Virus record (IMG/VR): IMGVR_UViG_3300025283_000010
Location: 1 to 23,562 of that record
DNA: 23,562 nucleotides
Direction: 5' to 3' (one strand)
From: a virus
Shown here: piece by piece, positions 10,793 to 18,320 of the stretch
Layout of the letters: every line of letters starts with the position of its first letter
Position numbering within the stretch: the first letter of the stretch is position 1
Translations under genes and position numbers: made by a program
The notes under the pieces: generated by a model
Told to the model about the DNA's origin: nothing
What the model saw: only the letters and a program-made list of their open reading frames with translations
Databases searched by the model: none

Positions 10793-12187
10793 TCAAAGCT
10801 CCGCGCTGTAGGTCATGGCTCGTGAGTCAGCCACTGTTCGATAGTGCGCCACGCCGTTGGTATCGAGGAGCATTGTGTTGTAGTTTGTGCCGCCGCCAGT
10901 GACAGTGGGTGTGGCTCGCATCCGAACGGGGTGGTGGTAGGTAGTTATGGCATTGTTTGGGCCGACGTACTGCGTTGCGTTGTAGAAGTACCGCTGGCAG
11001 AGGGCCAGCTTGGTGCTAAGTGGCGGGTTTTCGAAGTCGGTGACTACAGCATTCACGTTGTCGGCAGGCTCAAACTGAACACCTGTTAGAAAAAAAGTTG
11101 CACCTGCGGTACCAACCCAAGAGACGGCACCTGTGGGGGCATGAAAGTTGCCGGAAATCCAGGAGTTTGTAGTGGCTGTTTGAGAGGACGTGCCACAACC
11201 AAGGGAAAGACGAACGCGGATGCCAACGCCGTTGTCCTTAAACCATGACCCTGTTGTGGGCGAGGGAATGCGGAATGCCACTGCTGTCCACGTATTAACT
11301 GCCCCCGCTGTAACAAGAAAGCTGGTCACATAGGACATGTCATTGGCAGCATTTTGAATAGAAACACCGTAGGTTCCAGAAACGCTTGTCCTGAAGTAAA
11401 AGCTAAGGAGAGCGTCACGCGATGTGGCTATTCCCCACTGCCAGCTTGCAACATTGAACCCCTCAATGCGCTGCTGAATGTTTATGGCATCTGCGCTCGT
11501 TTGAGAAACGGCGGTATTGTTCTCAAATCCGAAGTAAGTGTTGAAGTATCTAGGCAGTCCTACGGTGCCGACGTTGTAATTTTGTTGGCCCTTGATTGAT
11601 CCACCAGTCGCACCAGAAAAGTTAAGCTGCCATCTGTCGGTAAAATATGCGGTCGCAGTTATAGCATTTATTACTGCTCCTGAGTTGTATTGATCAATCG
11701 CAAAATCACCGTTGATAATTTTATTTCTAAATGCAAATGAACCTCCATTGACTCCACTAGCGCAAATGTCGCCTCCAGCTATAAAAGTTCCGCCAACGGT
11801 TAAGTTGCCAGTGATCGTGCCACCGCTGAGCGGAAGGAAACTACCCGCAACGCTGGTCAGGTAGTTCTGGGCTTTGACCCAGGCCGTGGTGGCGATGTTG
11901 GTGCTGTTGTCGCCGGTGGCAACGGTGGTGGCCGTTGCGGTGCCGAGGCTGGTGCTGCCGCTCACGCTGAGGGCGTTGAGGGCGTAGGTGCTGGTCAATT
12001 CACCCCAGGCACTGCCGGACCACTTCTGCCAACGGTTGATTGAGCTGTTCCAGCGGATCGTGTTGGTTGGGATGTTGGTGCTTGTGGTGCCGTCAAACTG
12101 CAGCGCCAGGTCTACGTCACGGTCTTTGACCTCGGTGACGAAGTTGGTGTAGGTGCTGGTGAGTTGGGGGTTGCTCCAGTTAGCCAT
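10793..12187 (-). CDS. Tail fibre / receptor-binding protein, mosaic
   Basis: A 464-residue fibre-like protein encoded directly after J (TAATG overlap), the position of the lambda side fibre. The N-terminal part (about 1-75) repeats a WSNPQLTSTYTNFVTEVKDRD and NRWQKWSGSAW pattern probably used to attach to the tail tip. It is followed by a short collagen-like repeat (LPLSGGTITGNLTVGGTF, about 117-134). Next comes a beta-rich C-terminal domain starting at RNKIINGDFAIDQY (about 154-167) and continuing to FTDRWQLNF, the start of a carbohydrate-binding-type fibre tip. The gene region for this domain (about 11080-11830) is much richer in A/T than its flanks, which marks a domain exchanged from another phage. 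It likely sets host range. Confidence 0.78.
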   Translation of the reverse strand: MANWSNPQLTSTYTNFVTEVKDRDVDLALQFDGTTSTNIPTNTIRWNSSINRWQKWSGSAWGELTSTYALNALSVSGSTSLGTATATTVATGDNSTNIATTAWVKAQNYLTSVAGSFLPLSGGTITGNLTVGGTFIAGGDICASGVNGGSFAFRNKIINGDFAIDQYNSGAVINAITATAYFTDRWQLNFSGATGGSIKGQQNYNVGTVGLPRYFNTYFGFENNTAVSQTSADAINIQQRIEGFNVASWQWGIATSRDALLSFYFRTSVSGTYGVSIQNAANDMSYVTSFLVTAGAVNTWTAVAFRIPSPTTGSWFKDNGVGIRVRLSLGCGTSSQTATTNSWISGNFHAPTGAVSWVGTAGATFFLTGVQFEPADNVNAVVTDFENPPLSTKLALCQRYFYNATQYVGPNNAITTYHHPVRMRATPTVTGGGTNYNTMLLDTNGVAHYRTVADSRAMTYSAEL

Positions 12188-15100
12188 TAGACTCCTCTTG
12201 CGCTCCAGCTAAAGGTGCCGCTGACTCGCGTACCTGATGTGTTAAACAGCAGCACCTTGAAGCTCGTGGGGTTAGGTACGTCAACAAAATCATAGACAGC
12301 AATGACTGCGCTAGTTGTCAGCGGTGTGACCGAGATTGCTTGTACGTCAATAAAGGCCACGTTGAAGTTGACCGTGGTTCCGCCTGTGTCGCCAGCGTTG
12401 GCTGTGCCATTGCCAAAGTCGTTCTTCAGCTTGGCGTCCATGCGGATGTTGAGTGCTGAGGCGGTCAGCAAGTCGTCCCCGCCAGCGGAGGCAAAGTCGT
12501 AGCGGATCTTGAAGTAGCGGAAGTTGGTGGCGTAGACCTCGCTGACGTTGTTGTAGTCCGTCCACGCATCGCCCACATAGAGCTTGGTGCTGATCCGGGG
12601 GGTGATAGTCAGGCTGCCGGCAACCACTTGGCTGGTCAGGGCTGCAGTGATCTTGGTGCCAGCGATGGAAGTGCCGTAGTCCACGGTCTCTTCGTAGGTG
12701 CCGGTGGTGGCCGAGGGCATGGCGTAGTAGGCGTAGCCAGCGTTGATCTGATCCTGCGGAGTGTTCCAGCTGCGGGTGGTGAAGTGCTGCTGCCAGGTTT
12801 CGGTGGTGTTGACCGCAGCCACTAGGCGACCGCTTTCCACAGCGACATTGGTGCTGGTGCCGCTGAACGTGGAGTTGATGTCTAGCTGCAGCTGGTAGTC
12901 CGGCGGCTGGTTCACCACTGCGGTTACGGAGCCGGGGGTGCCGTAGTTGTCAGCGGAGTCAATGGCCGCCAGCCAGTAGGTGTAGGTGCCCGAGGCAACC
13001 TCAAACACCGAGGTGAAGCGGCCTTGCTTGGTGCCAATAACAGTGGCTGTGGCCCAGGTGTTGCCCTTGCGGAGTTCGTAATACTCAATCGGCAGCGTCT
13101 GGGTTACGTCGTTCCACTGCAGCAGCACGTTGTTGTCGATCACCTGTTGGGTGATGCTGGGCGCACTAGCTGCGCTGACTTGGGCGTCGGCTGTGCCGGC
13201 AGTGCCAACGTTGCCTTTGAGATCTACGGCAGCCACAAACCAGCGGCGGTTACCAGACCACGCCACCTTGGTGGTGAACACCGTGCCTTGAACAGTGCCA
13301 GCCGGTGTGGCCGTTGCAAAGGTTGACGAGGTGCTGCCGTAGCGGATCTCGTAATACTGCGTTGAGAGGCTGCCGGTCACCGCGCTCCAACGCAGCTCCA
13401 CATCAGTGCCCTTGAACGTGCTGGTCACAGGGGGTGCACCAGCAGCTCCAATCGTGACGCTGACGCTGGCGGCGGTTGTGGAGTACACCCCCGAGGTGTC
13501 CAGCGCTTTGATGTACCAAGTGACTGTGCCGGTGGGCAGCAGGCCGACCTTGGCGGAGGTGGTTTGAAACAGGCCGATTTTGGTGCCGGTGCCAAAGGAT
13601 GCGCCCTGCCAGATCTCGTAGCCCTGCAGATCCAGCTCCGTGTTCTTGTTCCAGTTCAGCGTGATGCCAATGTCTGGGTCCAACACAGCGGTAAAGCCGG
13701 TTACCGCTGCAGGCGGGGCAGTCTTGCCCAGGGCGTTAGTGTTACCGCTGAGGTAATCCGACGACGGCAGTTTGGCCGAGTTCAACGCATAGATGCGGTA
13801 CTCAAACAGCCCCGGCGTGGTGTTTAGTATTTCATGCAGCGGACCGCGCACGCTTTCAACGTTCCAGTTGCCCTTGTCCTTACGCCACTGCACTTCGTAC
13901 TCGCTGACACCCGGCACCGGCAGCCACATGGCCGTCAACTGTGAGCGCACCTCGTTCTGGTAGGTGTACAGCGACTCCTCAAACGAAAGCGACGAGGGCG
14001 AAACAGGGATTTGGTTAAGAGTTGTGACGCTACGCGGTTGCAGTGGCACGCCGCGCTCGATGTAGGCGTATTTGCCATCGTTCCAGGCCAGTGCCGTAAT
14101 GGCGTAGTTTGTGCCGTCCTGCTCCTGCACCGTGAGGACGCGCCAGCGGGTGGGCAGTATTGCGTCGTTCTGGAACAGCCACTGCGTGTTGGGGTTGGGT
14201 GCCACCGAGAAGGCGCTGGACACCGTGATCACGTTGCCGACGATGGATGAGACGGCTTTGTTTTCAATGGTGCCGTTGGGCATCATCAGGTAGAGGTTGG
14301 GGTTGGTGCCAAGCGTTAAGCCGGTGGCATCGTCTACGGTGATGACTGTGGTGGTCCCGCTCTTGACTCGGCCACCTCGGCGGACGCCGGATTTGACGGG
14401 ATCTGCGATGGCAATGATCTGGCCGGGCCGCACCAACACGCCGGCTTCGATGGAGGCGGTGAAGGAGACCACCTCGGTTTCATAGGCTTCGGAGTAGAGA
14501 AGCCACTCTCCGAGACGGTGGGCTTGGCCACGGCTGGTGCAGGCAAAGGCTTCGATCTCTTTGGTCTGAACGCCGTATTTGGCAATGGCGGCTTGGTCTT
14601 CGACGGCCTCGTAGGCGTAGTCCCGTAGGGCGGTATCGAAATACTTGACCACAGCCACCGTCGAGCGGGTTTTTTGAGAGCTGCCGCTGTAGCTGAAGCC
14701 TTCCTCGGTGACGTTGCTGAGGCTGAACAGGTAGGCGCGGGTGCCGGGGGCGTCTTGGGCAACGGTCAGGCTGCCAATAGACCAGAACGGCATGGCCCGA
14801 AACACCGAGCACATGTCATTGATCAGCTTGTAGGCGTCCTCTTGCGTCTGGATGTTGACGTTGCAGGAGAAGCGAGGCTCGTAGTTGCCGAGGCCATCGG
14901 GGATACCGTGCCGGCCAGTGCTGGCGTTGTAGTCGTTAGTGCTGCCGCCGGGGCGGGTGTTTAGCGCTGAGCAATAAACCGAGGCTTGGTAAAAAGCCCA
15001 CTTGTCGAGCTGCTGATCATTGAGGAAATTGCCGAAGCCGTAGCGGCCAGACGTAAGCAAGTCCCATAGGCACCAAGCCGGGTCTGAAGTCCACTGCGCT

Positions 15101-15954
15101 GCAGCAAAAGTGCCGTTAAAGACGCCGGCGTAGATTAGTGCGCCCGTTGTGGGATCGACGGTGGCATTGCTGGGGATCCGAACCTTGACGCCACGGATCA
15201 GATAGCTGCGGGTTGGGATATTGCTGAACTGTTCAGCATCAACGCGCATCGCCACCAACGCCGAGTTGGGGTAGCGGAGTTTCTTGTAGTTGATCTCGGT
15301 GTAACTGGTCCAACTGAAGGCGTTCGTCAGCTTGGGATCGGTGCTATCAGCAGTGATGCGTGTGACGCGCACATTGACAGGAAAAGGCCCGGTTAGCGGA
15401 ATGATGTAGTCCCGCTGGTAGGCATCACCAGTGCGGCCCGAGATGGTGTCAGTGATCTTGTCTACAAACGACCCGCCGTTGGTTTGCGTCGAGATTTTGA
15501 GGTCAATCGAGGTGCCGTTGATGTCCCCCTCGTTGCTGACACTTTGAAGCTGGGGAACGCTGATTGTGACCCGTACTGCGTCCTTGGTGCTGGTGATCGA
15601 GCGGGTGACTGGAGATGGTTGGGTGACAGTGACGTTGACCGCTACTTCATTGGCAATCTCGTCAAAACCAGGAATGAACGCTTGGGCTTGAGTGCCAGTG
15701 CGGGCGTACCAAGTGACGTTGGTGAAGTTGTACGTGTTGTCTTCGTTTTGCAGTGGTGTGTTGTTGAGGTAGATCGACTTGGCACCGTTCTTTAGCCCTT
15801 GGATCTCACCCTCGCTAATGAGGTCGATCAGCTTGGCGTAGGCAGTGCTATCGAGGCTGTCAGCAGCAGTGCTGGGAGAACGGCCACCGCCACCTCCACC
15901 ACCCTTGCCGCCGCTTCCGCCGCCACCTCCACCAGCTCCAAGGATCTCGGTCAT
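12187..15954 (-). CDS. J: Tail tip attachment protein, lambda J-like
   Basis: The 1255-residue central tail-tip protein. It has a striking glycine-rich N-terminus (residues 7-24 nearly all Gly), then the J-type N-terminal domains beginning DSLDSTAYAKLIDLISEGEI and GLKNGAKSIYLNNTPLQ. The hub region extends to about 640. A run of fibronectin type III-like repeats (about 640-1015) shows recurring YYEIRYG/YYELRKG and WFVAAVD/YWLAAID strands. A beta-rich C-terminal domain may contact the receptor. Order, size and domain plan match lambda gpJ (1132 aa) and related host-specificity proteins. Its start overlaps the I gene stop (ATGA). The C-terminus is the likely receptor-binding or fibre-holding part. 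Confidence 0.92.
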   Translation of the reverse strand: MTEILGAGGGGGGSGGKGGGGGGGRSPSTAADSLDSTAYAKLIDLISEGEIQGLKNGAKSIYLNNTPLQNEDNTYNFTNVTWYARTGTQAQAFIPGFDEIANEVAVNVTVTQPSPVTRSITSTKDAVRVTISVPQLQSVSNEGDINGTSIDLKISTQTNGGSFVDKITDTISGRTGDAYQRDYIIPLTGPFPVNVRVTRITADSTDPKLTNAFSWTSYTEINYKKLRYPNSALVAMRVDAEQFSNIPTRSYLIRGVKVRIPSNATVDPTTGALIYAGVFNGTFAAAQWTSDPAWCLWDLLTSGRYGFGNFLNDQQLDKWAFYQASVYCSALNTRPGGSTNDYNASTGRHGIPDGLGNYEPRFSCNVNIQTQEDAYKLINDMCSVFRAMPFWSIGSLTVAQDAPGTRAYLFSLSNVTEEGFSYSGSSQKTRSTVAVVKYFDTALRDYAYEAVEDQAAIAKYGVQTKEIEAFACTSRGQAHRLGEWLLYSEAYETEVVSFTASIEAGVLVRPGQIIAIADPVKSGVRRGGRVKSGTTTVITVDDATGLTLGTNPNLYLMMPNGTIENKAVSSIVGNVITVSSAFSVAPNPNTQWLFQNDAILPTRWRVLTVQEQDGTNYAITALAWNDGKYAYIERGVPLQPRSVTTLNQIPVSPSSLSFEESLYTYQNEVRSQLTAMWLPVPGVSEYEVQWRKDKGNWNVESVRGPLHEILNTTPGLFEYRIYALNSAKLPSSDYLSGNTNALGKTAPPAAVTGFTAVLDPDIGITLNWNKNTELDLQGYEIWQGASFGTGTKIGLFQTTSAKVGLLPTGTVTWYIKALDTSGVYSTTAASVSVTIGAAGAPPVTSTFKGTDVELRWSAVTGSLSTQYYEIRYGSTSSTFATATPAGTVQGTVFTTKVAWSGNRRWFVAAVDLKGNVGTAGTADAQVSAASAPSITQQVIDNNVLLQWNDVTQTLPIEYYELRKGNTWATATVIGTKQGRFTSVFEVASGTYTYWLAAIDSADNYGTPGSVTAVVNQPPDYQLQLDINSTFSGTSTNVAVESGRLVAAVNTTETWQQHFTTRSWNTPQDQINAGYAYYAMPSATTGTYEETVDYGTSIAGTKITAALTSQVVAGSLTITPRISTKLYVGDAWTDYNNVSEVYATNFRYFKIRYDFASAGGDDLLTASALNIRMDAKLKNDFGNGTANAGDTGGTTVNFNVAFIDVQAISVTPLTTSAVIAVYDFVDVPNPTSFKVLLFNTSGTRVSGTFSWSARGV

Positions 15955-16529
15955 GCCGTCACCTGATCAATGTCGATGCCGGCGGAAATCACCACGGAAC
16001 CGACAAGGGTTTCGCCGTAGATGATGGGGACGGGTACGCCCTGACGGCTGACGTTCTGGATGCCGCTAAAGCTGTAGGACTTGCGGGGGTCGTCTTGGCT
16101 GTCAGTGCCCATCGACATGGTGGGCACGGGCGTCAGCAGTTGCGCGACGCCGCCAAGCACCAGGCTGGCACCAACGCCAACGATCAATGAATAAGCGGTG
16201 GGGCCGGCCCATGCTGCAAAACCTGGGATGGCAAAGGATGCCGTCAGTAACGCCACGCCAGCAATGATCCGCCCGGCAGCACCTGCGCCTGCAATCACAG
16301 GAATCAGTCGGATCTCCTCGCGCTGGCTACTGGGTTCGTGCAATTCATCTTCCACTATTTGGCGCTGCCCCACCTGCACCTTGTAGTGCTGATCTGCCAT
16401 GTGCTCCTGCAGCTGCGGAAAATTCGCCAGCAGAAAACGCACGGCTTCAGCAGCGTTGGCGACCTCGGCTTGAAATTGACGGCGGCCTAGGAATTTGGCT
16501 AGACGGCCATACAAACGGATGCTCCTCAT
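15951..16529 (-). CDS. I: Tail assembly protein, lambda I-like
   Basis: A 192-residue protein. The start is ATG 16529, which overlaps the K-like stop as ATGA; the longer reading frame to 16595 adds 22 residues of shadow sequence from the K end. It opens [19 protein letters not shown], the typical gpI beginning, a ubiquitin-like first domain. A long hydrophobic Ala/Gly/Leu segment ([19 protein letters not shown] to [11 protein letters not shown], about 86-132) follows, and then the end [21 protein letters not shown], characteristic of the family. gpI is needed for tip assembly and leaves or is absent from the mature virion in lambda; here that is inferred by homology and by the K-I-J order. 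Confidence 0.88.
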   Translation of the reverse strand: MRSIRLYGRLAKFLGRRQFQAEVANAAEAVRFLLANFPQLQEHMADQHYKVQVGQRQIVEDELHEPSSQREEIRLIPVIAGAGAAGRIIAGVALLTASFAIPGFAAWAGPTAYSLIVGVGASLVLGGVAQLLTPVPTMSMGTDSQDDPRKSYSFSGIQNVSRQGVPVPIIYGETLVGSVVISAGIDIDQVTA

Positions 16530-17248
16530 CCTGTAGCCTCCAGCGCCTTCCAATCGTAATGGCGGAGTCGGCGGCCAGTTTGTTTCTGAAGCCACCCGCC
16601 GTAGATGTCGGCTGATGACAAGCGTGGCCGTAGGTGGTGCAATACCAGCCCGTCGCCTACATAAACAGCAACATGGTTCAGTTTTGAAATACCGATGGCC
16701 ATCAGCAGGGCATCACCGACTTGCAGGTCGTCGTCCTCGGTGAGTTCGCAGAAACCGGCTTCAGCCCAGCAACCCTCAAACATCGGCTCGGCTTCAAATG
16801 CTTCAGGGGTTATGGGGCGGTCCCAATCCGGTAGCTCCAGGCCGTGCTCGATGTACCAGTCGCGCACCAGGGTCCAGCAGTCGGTAATTCCCCAGACCCA
16901 TTGGCGTCCAACGAGGGGGGCTTTGTAGCCGGTTGGCTTGCACTGGCCCCAGGTTTCGGTGTTGGGGTTGACGATGTACCAGGGCAGGCCGCTTTTCTCG
17001 CAGCTCACGAGGTCGGCTTCGCTCGGCTCTGGTGGCATGGCCGGGTGCGAATGGACGACAGCGACGATCTCGCCTTGGTCCTCAGCAGCGGCGTAGTCCT
17101 CAGGATCGAGGATGAATTGCTCAGTGGTCAGCGCCAGGTTGCGGCAGGGCAGGTAACGCTTGCGCCCCTTGATCACCACCAGCAGACCGCAGGCTTCGCA
17201 AGGGGCGTCACGCTTGGCGTGCTCTAGGGCTTCCGTGCGCCAGGTCAT
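16526..17248 (-). CDS. K: Tail tip assembly protein, lambda K-like (JAMM + NlpC/P60)
   Basis: A 240-residue two-domain hydrolase. The N-terminal JAB/MPN domain has the JAMM zinc motif: E18 in the PCEACGLL start, H66-x-H68-P in VVHSHPAM, and S76/D79 in EADL. The C-terminal NlpC/P60 cysteine peptidase domain has C124 in [11 protein letters not shown] and H192 in [11 protein letters not shown]. Lambda gpK has the same pair and is thought to cut peptidoglycan or process tip proteins during assembly or infection. Motifs look intact, so both enzymes may be active. The start overlaps the L stop (ATGA). Confidence 0.93.
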   Translation of the reverse strand: MTWRTEALEHAKRDAPCEACGLLVVIKGRKRYLPCRNLALTTEQFILDPEDYAAAEDQGEIVAVVHSHPAMPPEPSEADLVSCEKSGLPWYIVNPNTETWGQCKPTGYKAPLVGRQWVWGITDCWTLVRDWYIEHGLELPDWDRPITPEAFEAEPMFEGCWAEAGFCELTEDDDLQVGDALLMAIGISKLNHVAVYVGDGLVLHHLRPRLSSADIYGGWLQKQTGRRLRHYDWKALEATG

Positions 17249-17982
17249 GCGAAGTAAGTGCCCACACCGGGGTAGGAGCCAAATGGCAGTTCAGCGCTAG
17301 CGCCAAAGCGGGCTTCACAGCTGCTGAGTCGTTTGCCGCATACGTCCTGCCCGGCACTGCCTACTGCTTGATCGTTTTCGTTGAAGTAGTTAGTGCCGGT
17401 ATAGGTGCATTCCGCTGAGCGGTACTTCCACTGACAGATGTTGCTGATGCACTGCCGCTTAGGTGCTCGAACGCCCTGCAGGTCAAAGGCAGCGGACAGG
17501 GTGAACTCAACCAGCTCGCGGTTCTCCAGCGACTTTTGCGATATGTAGTAGACCTCTCTCGGAAACTCCACGGTGGGGTCGGGGCTGCCGTAGGGGTTGG
17601 TATTACCGGGAAAGTTAGTGGCGTCGATGTAGCGAGCCAGCGTGCGGATGCGGGTCAGCTTGGCGCCGATCAGGTCGTTGCCGGTTGTAATCGCGTTGAC
17701 GATCAGCAGCAGCGAAGTGATCGTGCCGTTGATGTTGGACACCCGTAGCTTGGGTTGCGGTAGCTGACCGTTGCCGCTGTACTCAAAACCATCCGCCGCA
17801 ATGGGTAGCCGCGTGTAGCTGTTGCTGTCCCAGTAGACCGGGCCGTTGGCGTTGAGGCTAGTGCCGGCGTGAAAGCGGTACACGTCGTTGGAACCATGCA
17901 GTGCAGCTACCAGCTGCAACTCGAACAGCTCGATGACCGCGCTGGGTGCAATGCCTTGGAGGTCAGAGACGGGAACAGGCAT
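17245..17982 (-). CDS. L: Minor tail protein, lambda L-like (putative Fe-S)
   Basis: A 245-residue tail-tip protein. The N-terminal two thirds ([60 protein letters not shown]) match the gpL beta-sandwich region. The C-terminal domain holds five Cys: 178, 183, 192, 215, 222. The spacings 183-192-215-222 (9, 23, 7) equal those I recall for the four Cys that bind an iron-sulfur cluster in lambda gpL, so a [4Fe-4S] cluster is likely here too. Position between M and K agrees. The start shares TAATG with the M stop. The protein joins the tail tube to the tip. Confidence 0.92.
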   Translation of the reverse strand: MPVPVSDLQGIAPSAVIELFELQLVAALHGSNDVYRFHAGTSLNANGPVYWDSNSYTRLPIAADGFEYSGNGQLPQPKLRVSNINGTITSLLLIVNAITTGNDLIGAKLTRIRTLARYIDATNFPGNTNPYGSPDPTVEFPREVYYISQKSLENRELVEFTLSAAFDLQGVRAPKRQCISNICQWKYRSAECTYTGTNYFNENDQAVGSAGQDVCGKRLSSCEARFGASAELPFGSYPGVGTYFA

Positions 17983-18317
17983 TAGGGTTCAAACACCTGG
18001 CGGAAGGTGGCGCGGATCTGGTTGTTGTTGCAGTTGCTCAAAGTCACCTGCCAGTCGCTGCAGACGTATTTGCCCGCAGTTCCATAAGGCGATGTCCAGT
18101 CGAAACTTTCATAACCGCCACGGGCCTCAAGAAAGCCTGTGATGTTGTTCCGTTCAGTATCTGTGCGGTTAGAAAACACCAGCGACCATTCCTTGGGATC
18201 AGCGTTTAATCCAAACCGAACTCGCTGCTCGTAGCCATCACCAAAGGCTGTCTTGCGGACGCGAGGTTGGCTGCTCTCCGTTGCCTCAAAGCTGGGGGTG
18301 TAAGTGAACGTTGCCAT
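17982..18317 (-). CDS. M: Minor tail protein, lambda M-like
   Basis: A 111-residue protein of the phage minor-tail family. It opens MATFTYTPSFEATESSQPRV and continues with RKTAFGDGYEQRVRFGLN, a sequence very typical of gpM (F-x-P-S ... V-x-x-x-x-FGDGYxQR). EWSLVFSNRTDTERNNITGFLE and GGYESFDWTSPYG follow, also family-typical. It lies between the tape measure and L genes as in lambda. Structural component that starts the tail tip/distal tail complex on the tape measure. Full length, no oddities. Confidence 0.93.
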   Translation of the reverse strand: MATFTYTPSFEATESSQPRVRKTAFGDGYEQRVRFGLNADPKEWSLVFSNRTDTERNNITGFLEARGGYESFDWTSPYGTAGKYVCSDWQVTLSNCNNNQIRATFRQVFEP

Positions 18318-18320
18318 TGG

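Noticed and set aside
8786-15954. Diversity-generating retroelement acting on the fibre or J gene
   Set aside because: No reverse transcriptase, no template repeat and no A-biased variable repeat seen in the window.
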